64,000 nucleotides of DNA, from the NCBI GenBank assembly GCA_022376925.1, contig JAIOJX010000004.1, forward strand, positions 121,545,123 to 121,609,122. The letters run 5' to 3'. The position numbers and the translations under genes are program-made. The notes below the pieces were generated by a model. The model searched no databases. It was not told the DNA's origin and worked only from the letters and a program-made list of their open reading frames with translations. This document shows positions 1 to 10,570 of the stretch, piece by piece. Each line of letters starts with the position of its first letter. The first letter of the stretch is position 1. The DNA is from Tragulus kanchil (taxonomy: Eukaryota; Chordata; Mammalia; Artiodactyla; Tragulidae).

Positions 1-318
1 TCCTTTGTTTTGAAGAAATTTTTATAGTTATCAGGGCCAAGAAATATTAAAGCTCCAGAACTTGATGATAATGCTCATGAGACATTTAGGCATGGAAGGG
101 AGGCACTGATTACCAAAGAAAATAATCTTTAATTGAATGAAAAACCTAAGAAAAATGCTTCAGGATTCCCAAGACTCATTCTACATGGATAATTGAGCAA
201 CAACATAAAATTAACTGTCCAAGAAACCCCCACATGCTTTTAGTTTGAAATGATAGGGTTTTGCCAATATAAAGTCCAGGAAAAGGACTGATAGGAAGAA
301 CTACAGCCTCAACATTTT
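1..318. other. unique AT-rich noncoding DNA
   Basis: No ORF of note, no recognisable repeat and no RNA gene are visible. It ends in a short A/T run that abuts the poly(A) end of a minus-strand SINE. Treated as intergenic DNA far 5' of FGF10. Confidence 0.5.
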
Positions 319-606
319 TTAAAAAAATTTTGGCCTCTTTTATTGGTTTTTCATTTGCTTAATTTATTTTTCATCCATCTTTTTTTATTTTATATTCTTT
401 GACCTGTGTGGGCCTCCCATAGCAGCAGCCTTGTCTGCTTCAGAGAACCAGCCCAGGGCGCATGCTCTTGAGTGCTGGCTCACAATTGGACACACTGGTC
501 TAGCCGCTCCGCGGCACATGGGATCTTCTCTGACCAGGGATCGAATCAGTGCCCCTTGCACTGCAAAGTGGACTCCTTATCCACTGGACCACCAGGGAAG
601 CCCCAA
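319..606 (-). mobile_element. CHR-type tRNA-derived SINE (short-tail form)
   Basis: Read on the minus strand, it starts with a tRNA-like head: A-box-like TGGTCCAGTGG near 585-595 and a B-box GATTCGATCCC near 537-547. The phrase GCCGCGGAGCGGCT follows, then a body ending in the tail ACCAATAAAAGAGGCC plus A-rich sequence. The related direct repeats cctcaac(a)tttt (307-318 and 607-617) fit a target-site duplication. The family name is inferred from the head. I do not recognise the second half as a standard cattle Bov-tA. Confidence 0.75.
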
Positions 607-937
607 CCTCAACTTTTATTTGATACCATTAGAAAACCATGCAGAGTGCTAGCCATTGACTGGGGTTGGCTACATTGAGCCCATCAAATTCTAGGATGAT
701 TTAAACTTTTCCAAACAAAGAACATTTTATTTGGCCATTTCCCATGAATTAAAATATAGCATAAGTAACAGGATTTAACCCTTTATATAAAGGATAATTT
801 TGAACTTGGTATCAAAATACAATTTCCTACACTTTCTAAAATTTGAGAAACTCTTCTCACATTGTCAAAAATGATAACCAAACCACTAACTACAGCCACT
901 ACTATCATCATAACATAATCAGTTGCTTTATGTATAT
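607..937. other. unique noncoding DNA between two SINEs
   Basis: AT-rich sequence with no supported gene or repeat beyond the flanking target-site duplications. Confidence 0.4.
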
Positions 938-953
938 AAAAAAAGTGCTATGG

Positions 954-1260
954 GGCTTCCCCTGGTGGTCCAGTGGGTAAGGACACCGCCTTGCAGTGCA
1001 AGGGGCGCCGGTTCGATCCCTGGCCTGGGAAGATCCCACGTGCCGCGGAGCGGCTGGACTGATGTGTCCAACTACCGAGCGGGAGCTCTGGAGCGCATGC
1101 GCCCAGAGCCGGCACTCTGCAACTGCAGATGCCACCGCGATGTCAAAGAACAAAGACGGATGAAAATAGAGAAATGAAAGACCAATAGAAGTGGCCCGCC
1201 CATTCCCCTCCCTCCCCAACCCCACCCCCCAAAATAAATAAATAAATAAATCTTTAAAAA
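954..1260 (+). mobile_element. CHR-type SINE (long-tail form) with perfect 16-bp TSD
   Basis: The head starts GGCTTCCCCTGGTGGTCC with intact A-box and B-box (GGTTCGATCCC at about 1010-1020), followed by GCCGCGGAGCGGCTGG. The tail carries an extra C-rich segment (about 1194-1230) and (AAAT)n before poly(A). The direct repeat AAAAAAAGTGCTATGG flanks it perfectly at 938-953 and 1261-1276. The perfect TSD and intact promoter boxes suggest a fairly young insertion. It closely resembles the copy at 36265. Confidence 0.85.
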
Positions 1261-1276
1261 AAAAAAAGTGCTATGG

Positions 1277-2504
1277 CTAAATATTGTTAATAATAGTACC
1301 AACCTGATTTAGGGAAATTCTACATAATCAAAACTTCTATGAACAATGTTCAGCTAAAAGCTATTATTAATTCAGCTTTGAATTTTGTAAGATATTTTGA
1401 TCGATTGTATTGCCAAAAGGCCAACAAATGGTCAAAGGACAAGGCTGTGAGATTTGTAACTACCCCAGATTTTACATCTTTTTGGTTAAGCCATTTTATC
1501 AATGTCACAACTGGGTCTCTTTAAACACTAAGAAGACAGATTTATAACCACACATTCCAATAAAAATTTATTTTCTATTAGATAATAGAACTGACATATA
1601 CTTGAGTACAAGCAACTCCATCAGATGTAACCCATAACAGACAGGGAGCAAACCTAATAGTATTCAGTCCCGTCTTAGAATATTCATCAATTCCAGCATT
1701 ATCATAAGGAAACCAAAATCTTTTTCATATTGATGTAAATATCCTAAAGAATTACTTTATATTATCTTTAAATTATCTTACAATCCCATATATTTTCATA
1801 AATTTCAACTGAGACATTTATTTGTGAATGGTATAATCCTATTCTACCACATACAAAGAATTATTACATAAAAAAAAATAGTATAATGACAATAGATTTC
1901 TCACCAGATGGAGGAACTCAAAAATAAGTCACTTGCCAGCCATCAATAATAAATTTTGTTGTTGAACAAACTTAAGCCTAGAAAATATATATGACAACTA
2001 TCTAATACAGTCTAGTTGATTCATAAAGTGCTTGACTTTTAGAAATCTTTATTCAGGCAATACTTCTAAAGTTCACGAACTGAAACTAGAGACAGATTTT
2101 ACTTCTTATATAGTTCTATTACCTTGATCAAAGCAGATAGTTAAGTGTCAACAGGTAGCTAATGTTAAACATTTTTTAGCAATAAAACAGCAATGACCTC
2201 ATGGCTCAAATCAATTAGCAAACTTCTCTGAACACTGTTACTAGAGCATTTAAGTAAAATATATGGTGATTATAAAGCTAAATGTGTTTTTACTCTCAAA
2301 TTTTAAAAACAATGTATGTAGGTATATTTTGAGGGGGATTACAGATCTTTATGATAATGTAGGACTATATCCATATGATATTAGTTATCCATATGATAAC
2401 TTACTAGCTATCCACATGATAACTCATATGATCAAATAAATGACTAAACACCCCCACTAATTAAAATATTTAAGTATTAAGAAGAACCTACCAGCATATA
2501 AAAG
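1277..2504. other. unique AT-rich noncoding DNA
   Basis: No convincing ORF or RNA. Around 2370-2430 there is a cluster of related 8-12 bp words (ccatatgat, ccacatgat, catatgatc), probably simple low-complexity divergence. Nothing else can be supported. Confidence 0.4.
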
Positions 2505-2705
2505 GTTCTCCAAAAATGGAGACTCTCTAAACAGTCAGTTACAAGACATGGAGCTGACTGTGACTCAGATCATGAGTTCCTTACTGCCAAATTCAGGCTT
2601 AAATTGAAGAAAGTAGCGAAAACCACTAGGACACATAGGCATGATCTAAATCAAATCCTATATGATTATACAGCAGAGGTGACAGACTCAAGACATTAGA
2701 TCTGG

Positions 2706-4850
2706 TAGACAGAATGATGGGGCAGAATATGGACAGAGGTTCATAATACTGTACAGAAGGTAGTAACCAAATCTGTTTCCAGGAAAAAGAAATCCAAGAA
2801 GAAAAAGAGGTTGTTGGAGGAGGCTTTACAAATAGCTGAGGAAAAGAGAGAAACAAAAGGCAAGAAAGAAAGGGAAACATGTACCCAACTGAAGGCACAA
2901 TTCCAGAGAACAGCAAGGAGAGATAAGAAGGCCTTCTTATATGAACAATGCAAAGAAATAGAGAAAAATAACAAAATGGGCAAGACCAGAGTTATCTTCA
3001 AGAAAAACTGGAGGTATCAAGGGAACATTTGCAAAGCTAGGTACAATAAAGGGCAGAAATAGTAAGGACCTAACAGTAGCAGAAAAGATTAATAGGAGGT
3101 GGAAAGACTACCCAGAACTATATAAAAAAAGGTCTTTATGACCCAGATAACAAGTATGGTGCGGTCATTCAACTAGAACCAGACATCCTGGAGTGTGAAG
3201 TCAAGTGGGCCTTACATAGCATTACTACAAACAGACCTAGTAGAAGTGATGGAATTCTAGCTGAGATACTTAAAATGCTAAAAGATGATGCTGTTAAAGT
3301 ACTACACTTCAATTCTGCAAATTTGGAAAGTTCAGCATTGGTCATAGGACTGGAAAAGGTCAGTTTTCATTCCAAGCTAAAAGAAGGGCAATGCCAAAGA
3401 ATGTTCAAATTACCATACAATTCACTTCACATGTTAGCAAGGTTATGCTCAATATCCTTCAACATAGGCTTCAGCAGTATGTGAACCAAGAACTTCCAGA
3501 TGTAAAGCAGAGTTTTGTACAATAATATTTTTTTTCTCCCCATAATAACTCTTTTATTTTTATATTTATTTTCATCCATCTTTTATACTTTGGCATGTGT
3601 GGGCCTCCCACTTCAGTGGCCTCTCTCACTGCAGAGCACCAGCTCTGGGTGCGTGCTCTCCAGAGTGCTGACTCATAATTGGACACACCAGTTCAGCTGC
3701 TCTGCAGCACATGGGGTCTTCCCAGTCCAGGGACTGAACTGGTGCCCCTTGCACCAGTTCAGACCCCCCTCACAACTGGTAGACAGAAGGGGGTTTAGGG
3801 GCAGAATATGGACAGAGGTTCATAATACTGTACAGAAGGTAGTAACCAAATCTGTTTCCAGGAAAAAGAAATCCAAGAAGAAAAAGAGGTTGTTGGAGGA
3901 GGCTTTACAAATAGCTGAGGAAAAGAGAGAAACAAAAGGCAAGAAAGAAAGGGAAACATGTACCCAACTGAAGGCACAATTCCAGAGAACAGCAAGGAGA
4001 GATAAGAAGGCCTTCTTATATGAACAATGCAAAGAAATAGAGAAAAATAACAAAATGGGCAAGACCAGAGTTATCTTCAAGAAAAACTGGAGGTATCAAG
4101 GGAACATTTGCAAAGCTAGGTACAATAAAGGGCAGAAATAGTAAGGACCTAACAGTAGCAGAAAAGATTAATAGGAGGTGGAAAGACTACCCAGAACTAT
4201 ATAAAAAAAGGTCTTTATGACCCAGATAACAAGTATGGTGCGGTCATTCAACTAGAACCAGACATCCTGGAGTGTGAAGTCAAGTGGGCCTTACATAGCA
4301 TTACTACAAACAGACCTAGTAGAAGTGATGGAATTCTAGCTGAGATACTTAAAATGCTAAAAGATGATGCTGTTAAAGTACTACACTTCAATTCTGCAAA
4401 TTTGGAAAGTTCAGCATTGGTCATAGGACTGGAAAAGGTCAGTTTTCATTCCAAGCTAAAAGAAGGGCAATGCCAAAGAATGTTCAAATTACCATACAAT
4501 TCACATGTTAGCAAGGTTATGCTCAATATCCTTCAACATAGGCTTCAGCAGTATGTGAACCAAGAACTTCCAGATGTAAAGCAGAGTTTTGTACAATAAT
4601 ATTTTTTTTCTCCCCATAATAACTCTTTTATTTTTATATTTATTTTCATCCATCTTTTATACTTTGGCATGTGTGGGCCTCCCACTTCAGTGGCCTCTCT
4701 CACTGCAGAGCACCAGCTCTGGGTGCGTGCTCTCCAGAGTGCTGACTCATAATTGGACACACCAGTTCAGCTGCTCTGCAGCACATGGGGTCTTCCCAGT
4801 CCAGGGACTGAACTGGTGCCCCTTGCACCAGTTCAGACTCTCACAACTGG
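2706..4850. repeat. tandem duplication A (unit about 1.08 kb)
   Basis: Copy 1 is about 2706-3775 and copy 2 about 3785-4850, with offset 1079 falling to 1074 after a 5-bp indel (extra ttcac near 3421). The unit covers BovB and most of a SINE. Copy 1 loses the SINE's tRNA head at a seam (about 3766-3800) that reads as a degraded version of the expected sequence. Copy 2 continues cleanly into the full SINE. Most likely an assembly artefact. Confidence 0.9.
3518..3775 (-). mobile_element. CHR-type SINE, truncated at duplication seam
   Basis: Same insertion as 4592-4898, repeated by duplication A. The tRNA head is missing because copy 1 ends inside the element. Not an independent insertion. Confidence 0.8.
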
Positions 4851-4898
4851 TGAGAGCAGAAAGCAGACTCTCTACCCACTGGACCACCAGGGAAACCC
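4592..4898 (-). mobile_element. CHR-type SINE inserted in BovB, 15-bp TSD
   Basis: A complete minus-strand SINE (head near 4868-4897, A-rich end near 4600). The host BovB word TAAAGCAGAGTTTTG flanks it at 4577-4591 and 4899-4913. This shows the SINE inserted after the BovB. Confidence 0.9.
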
Positions 4899-5467
4899 TA
4901 AAGCAGAGTTTTGATGAAGCAGAGAAACCGAAGATCAAATTGCCAGCATCCACTGGATCATGGGTAAAGCAGGGAAGCTCCAAAAAACATCTATTTCTGC
5001 TTCATTGACTACACTAAAGCCTTTGATTGTGTGGATCACAACAATATGTGGAAAATTCTTAATGAGATGGGAATACCAGACCACCTTAGGTTCATGGCAA
5101 AGAGAAGAAAAAATGTGGAAACAGACAGATTTTATTTTCTTGGGTTTCAAAATCACTGTGGGTGGTGACTGCAGTGATAAAATTAAATATGTTTGCTCCT
5201 CGAAAGGAAAGTTATGACAAAGTAAGTTGTTCAATTCCGCATTCATGCGACCCCCCAGACTGCAGCATGCTAAGTTTCCCTGTCCTTCACTATGTCCCAG
5301 AATTTCCTCAAATTCATGTCCATTGAGTTGATTATATCATCTAACCATCTCATCCTGTGTTGTCCCCTTCTCTTCATGCCCTCAATCTCTCCCAGCATCA
5401 AAGGTTTTTCCTGTGAGTTGGTTTTTCACATCAGGTGGTCAATATATTGCAGCTTCAGCCTCAGCAT

Positions 5468-5820
5468 TGTGGGGAAACAAACCAGTGACACCCCCCCCCC
5501 GTCCCCCCCACTCCAGCTGTAATGCGCTCTCTCCATTGGAAAGATAATGTAAGCGATTTAGAGTCACAAAGGGTGATTATTGAATAGGGCTGTGACTGAT
5601 TCCCAGGCCATGCTATTATCATTCCCTGTAAACACCTAGAGGCTTCAATACTGACTAAAAGCGGACTCGTGAATGTGTTCGGGGCCTTGACCCAACAGGT
5701 CTTAAGCCCCCACCCAACCCCATTTCCATCCTTTCTCTCTGTCTATATATGTGTGCGTGTATTTCTTAAAGTCTCGTCACACCTTCTATTCTCTACACAC
5801 AGGGCTGATGACCTGCAGTG
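5468..5820 (+). mobile_element. solo-LTR-like insertion inside antisense BovB
   Basis: A non-BovB block of about 353 bp begins TGTGGGGAAAC and is flanked by agcat on both sides (5463-5467 and 5821-5825), exactly where BovB homology breaks and resumes. The size, TG start and short duplicated flank fit a solo endogenous-retrovirus LTR. The expected terminal CA is not exactly at the right edge, and I see no gag, pol or env. The family is not identified. It contains C-rich runs near 5491-5512. Confidence 0.45.
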
Positions 5821-6274
5821 AGCATCACTTCTTCCAATGAATATTCAGGATTGATTTCTTTTAGGATTAAATTGTTTTCTTTCCTTGCAGTCCAAAGGAC
5901 TCTCCAGTCTTCTCGAGCACCACGGTTCAAATGCATCAGTTCTTTGCTGCTTAATGGTTCAAATCTCACATCCATACATGACAACTGCAAAAGCCATAGC
6001 TTTGACTATATAGACTTCTGTTGGCAAAGTGATGTCTCTGCTTTTTAATACAATGTCCAGATTTGTCATAGTTCTTCTTCCAAGGAGCAAGCATCTTTTA
6101 ATTTCATGGCTACAGTCACCATCTGCAGTGATTTTGGAGCCCAAGAAAATTAAGTTTGTCACTGTTTCAATTTTTCCTCCATCTATTTGCCATGAAGTGA
6201 TGGGACTGGATTCCATGATCTTCGTCTTTTCGAATGCTGAGTTTTCAGCCAGTTTTCTCAATCTCTCCTTTCAC

Positions 6275-6574
6275 CTACATCAAGAGGCTTTTTAGTTCCT
6301 CTTCACTTTCTGCCATTAGGGTGGTGTTATCTGCATATCTGAGGTTATTGATAATTCTCCCAGCAATCTTGACTCCAGCTTTTGATTCATTCATCCGGGT
6401 ATTTTGCATGATGTACTCTGTATATAAGTTAAACAAGTAGGGTGACAATATACAGCCTTGGTGTTCTCCTTTCCCAATTTGGAACCAGTTTGTTCCACGT
6501 CTGGTTCTAACTGTTGCTTCTTGACCTGTATACAGGTTTCTCAGGACGCTGGTGAGATGGTCTGTTATCCCCAT
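6275..6574 (-). pseudogene. BovB reverse-transcriptase fragment with mutated catalytic box
   Basis: This 99-codon open stretch belongs to the antisense BovB. It shows RT landmarks in order: HQGCILSPYLFNLYTEYIM (about residues 37-55) and RYADNTTLMAESEEELKSL (about 78-96). The catalytic box of RTs is YADD. Here the second Asp is Asn (YADN), which would abolish metal binding. Frames break on both sides, so it is a dead fragment. Confidence 0.8.
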
Positions 6575-7812
6575 CTCTTCAAGAATTTTCTACAGTTTGT
6601 TGTGATCCACACAATCAAACAGTTTACTGTTGTCTATGAAGCAGAAATTTTTTTTTTCTGAAATTCTCTTGCTTTTTCTATGATACAGTGGATGTTGACA
6701 ACTTGGTCTTTGATTTCTCTGCCTTTTCTAATCGAGGTTGTATATCTGGTAGTTCTTGGTTCATGTACTGTTTAAGCCTTGCTTGAAGGATTTTGAGCAT
6801 TATCTTGCTAGCATGTAAAATTAGTGCAGTTGTGCCATATTTTGAACGTTGTTGCCTTTTTTGGGATTGGAATGAAAATTAACATTTTCCAGTTCTGTGG
6901 CCATTACTGAGTTTTCCAAATTTGCTGGCATATTGCTTGTAGCACTTTAGCAGCAGCATCTTTAAGGATATGAAATAGCTCAGCTGGAATTCCATCACTT
7001 TCTCTAACTTTGTTCATAGTAATGCTTCCGAGGGCTCATGTGACTTCACACTCTAAATGTCTTGCTCTAGGTGAGCGATCACACCATTGCAGTTATCCAG
7101 GTCATTAAGATCTTTTTTGTATAGTTCTTCTGTGTATTCTTGCTATCTCTTATTAATCTCCTTTCCTTCTGCTAGGTCTTTACTGTTTCTGTCCTTTATT
7201 GTGCCCATCTTGCATGAAATTTTCCCTTGGTATCTCTAATTTTCTTGAAGAGATCTCCAGTCCTTCCAATTCCATTGTTTTCCTCTATTCCTTTGCATTG
7301 CTCACTTAGGAAGGCATTCTTATATCTCCTTGCTCTTCTTTGGAACTCTGTATACAGTTGGGTATGTCTTTTCCTTTGTCCTTTTCCTTTTGCTTCTCTT
7401 TTCTCAGTTATTTATAAGGCCTCCTGAGACAACCATTTTTCCTACCTGCATTTCTTTTCTTTTGGATGGTATTGGTCATTGCCTCCTGCACAACTTCCAT
7501 CCATAGTTCTTCAGGCACTCTGTCCATCAGATCTAATCCCTTGAATCTATTTGTCAATGCCACTGTACAATCATAAGGGATTTGATTTAGTTCATACCTG
7601 AATATCCTAGTGATTTTCCCTATTTCTTCTGAAATTTGCAATAAGGGGCCCATGATCTGAATCATAATTAGCTCCTGGTCTTGTTTTTGCTGACTGTATA
7701 GATCTTCTCCATCCTCTGCTCCAAATAATAGAGTCAATCTGATTTCAGTATTGACTATCTGGTGATGTCCATATGTAGAGTCATTTCTTGTGATGTGACA
7801 CAAGACAGTTGA

Positions 7813-8310
7813 TACATGACAAACCTGGACAGCATATTAAAAAGCAGAGACATTCACTTTGCAAACAAAGGTCTGCATAGTCAAAGCTATGGGTTTTTCC
7901 AGTAGTCATGTATAGAAGTTAGATTTTGACCAAAGAAATCTGAGTGCCAAAGGATTAATGCTTTTGAATTGTGGTGCCAGAGAAGACTCTTTAAAGTCCC
8001 TTGAACTACAAAAAAAAACAGGAAATCAGTCCTGAATATTCTTTGGAAGGACTGATGCTGAAGCTGAAACTCAAATACTTTGGTCACCTAATATGAAGAG
8101 CTGGTTCATTGGAAAAGCCTCTGATGCTAGGAAAGATTCAGGGCATGAGGTGAAGGGGATGACAGAGGATGAGATGGCTTGATGGCATCACTGACTCAAT
8201 GGGCATCAGTCTTAGTAAACTCTGGGAGATAGTGAAGGACAGGGAAGCCTGACATGCTGCAGTCCATGGGGTCACAAAGAGTCGGACAAGATTTTGAAAA
8301 TGAACAACAG
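7813..8310 (+). mobile_element. BovB LINE, sense, 3' terminal part
   Basis: Resumes the element broken at 5219 (ATGACAAACCTGGACAGC). It runs through the 3' region (GAAGGACAGGGAAGCCTGAC near 8234) to GTCGGACAAGA near 8282. It is the 3' end of the host BovB that received the antisense insertion. Confidence 0.85.
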
Positions 8311-10570
8311 ATACATATGTTTCAAAATATCTAAACTATGGCAGTATCATCCACTGTTCTAACTCTGAAAGAAAAAAAAAGTTATTTTCATGTTTCAAAT
8401 TCTTGAAATCCTGTGTTTTGGAATGATTGGAATCAGTGTTTTCCTCAGAGTCACTCTATCTGGATTTGGACATGTTCATCGTTAACTGTTGCTACCAAAC
8501 ATGCTTCCCAACCTCCATGTCCTTATTTATGATCCCTCTGCCTAGAATCTTAATATATATTTAAATACAGTGATTTTGATCTCGAGTTTAGTGATTGTGA
8601 ACTCAAAAGCTATCAGAGACAGAAGGCAGTGTTAATTTGTAAACCAGCAGGTGTTATGTACAGAGAGGAGCAAAACCTAGGGTGAACTGCAAAATAGATA
8701 CATACTGTAAAGTATTCAAATGATTATTCTTTAAAAATACAGCTAGCTCAGCAAAATAGGTTAACAGGCTTGCTTAAGACTAATGACTTTAATCTAAATC
8801 ACAACTTTTATCTAAATCAGTGATTCTAAAGACTGGATGCACATCAGAGTCACTGCATGAGTAAAAGAAAAACAGAACTACATGTGCCTCAGCCCCTTCT
8901 TCAGAAATTTGAATCAATTCCTGTGGGGTAGTGCTCAGAGTATGGTGTCTTCTAACAAATTTCCTAGCTGATGCTAATATTGCCAAAGGTGAGGACTTCT
9001 GCTCCAAGCAATAGATCAGATATAATAAATAGATTTTAGTGTCTTACATGAGAAATACTTCTGTTTTTCACCTAAGAGGATAATTCCTACAGGAATGGGC
9101 TAGTAATTTATAATACATATTTATAATAAAGACAATTCCCTGTCCTGTTTTCAAATGTAGTTTTCCCTACACCATCTTCAGTTGCACATGAATTTGTTAG
9201 ATGTTAGCTGATGGTAGAGATACAAACAGCTACCTCACTGTGGTTATATATAGTAACAAACGTTGTCCAGGGAAACAGAATCGACAGTGGGGGGGGGAGG
9301 GGCGGGGGGGGGCATGAGCATGTGTGCAACATCTCTTTTCTCAAGTCAAATGCATGAACAAATTTAAATAGGAATGTATAATACTCATCATACAGGCTGC
9401 CATAAGCCTAAAAAACTTTCTCTGTAAAAGTCAGCACAGGTATGATGACAACATTGTATTTTGATGGAAGGTACCGAAAACACATTTCAAAAGCAAGGTT
9501 TTCTATCCTACACCTGATTGACCCCCAATTATCCATCCATCCAGCTCCAATAAAGGAAATTCAGAGGAATCCTGGACTGCCCCACAGTAAAGCCAAGTGA
9601 GTCTACCTCTAAATCATTCCTCAAGTTCATCCACTTCTCTGCATCTCTGCTGTCCCCACTCAGGCCACCATGTTTTCTTGTTTTGTTTATAGCAATAGAC
9701 CCCTGTTTTCTTTACTCTCAGATCATTTCACTGATCTGCTTAAAATTTTAATTTTATTTAGAATAAAATTCAATGTTCTTACCATGACTTGTGGTCTCAA
9801 CTGATGTGGTTGCAGCAACATTTGTAATTTTATATTGACTAGCCCCACTGTTTACATATGATGTTCCACCAACAGGAGCTTTTTCTGAGTTACTTCCATA
9901 TTCTGAACTTTTCCCTCCTCACAGTATTTTTGTACTTTCTATTGTCTAGAACATTCTTCTCATGTCTGATTCCTTCTCTTTATCACATTTCCCTATATTC
10001 TCTATTAAAGTCCTTCTTATTTCCCACATAATACCAATTTGAACATTTATCTTACTTATTAATTTTTATCCTATTTTCCCTACTAGCAAATTAGGCCCAG
10101 GTAAAGACAGAGATCTTGACTGTCCCAGCCTTCCACGTGTCACCTGTGCTTAGCATCACACCATACACAGAACAAATGTTCAATGAAAATTTTTAAATAC
10201 CCGAGTGACTGAGTATGTAGGTTCTGACATGTTACTACATCTACAAATAGTAGATGAATGCCTAGGTTTTGCCAAGACCATAGATGTTATTGCAGAATGC
10301 AGATCTATTTAACCACAAAACTTTTAATATATGTCTTCAGCTGTCATCAACACAGTTCTCATTCATCTTTTGATTCAAGTACTTGTTGAATGCCTGCTTT
10401 GTGCCTGATTGTAGGATAGCACATGCCTAAGCAATCTATGGCACATCTTAGATCACACTAATATTAGTGCTTGGATATTGCTGTTTCTAATTTCCCATCT
10501 GCTCATTCAGGAACTCAAATGTTTTGACCCTTAGAGCTCAAGAAAATAAAACCTGACACACTGCTTTCAC
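8311..10570. other. unique noncoding DNA with a poly-G tract
   Basis: No convincing coding exon, RNA or transposon. A guanine-rich tract at 9289-9312 has four or more G-runs broken only by single A and C. The rest is ordinary AT-rich intergenic DNA. Confidence 0.45.

Larger units (their letters stand above)
2505..5219 (+). mobile_element. BovB LINE (RTE clade), sense, 5' part, split
   Basis: The sequence follows the BovB ORF2 coding strand from the endonuclease/linker region (for example GAGCTGACTGTGACTCAGAT near 2551) into reverse transcriptase. A linker-region ORF of 83 codons (2811-3062) is recognisable but the frame is broken repeatedly. A minus-strand SINE interrupts it at 4592-4898, and duplication A repeats part of it. 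It stops at 5219 and resumes at 7813, because an antisense BovB is inserted between. Degenerate and non-functional. Confidence 0.85.
5220..7812 (-). mobile_element. BovB LINE, antisense, 5'-truncated, nested in the sense BovB
   Basis: On the minus strand this reads from the middle of ORF2 (about 7810) through RT to the 3' terminus (about 5226). The host element is cut at the word (a)TGACAAA, found just before 5220 and again near 7819, which fits a target-site duplication. Frameshifts and stops are frequent. An LTR-like block (5468-5820) interrupts its 3' region. Degenerate. Confidence 0.85.

Noticed and set aside
954..1030. tRNA-like A and B boxes at many sites
   Set aside because: They are SINE heads, each followed by a SINE body and usually flanked by target-site duplications, not functional tRNA genes.
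2811..3062. 83-codon Lys-rich ORF repeated at 3515-4141 with a longer N-terminus
   Set aside because: It is the linker region of degenerate BovB ORF2. The longer version is a fusion created by the duplication seam with a SINE.
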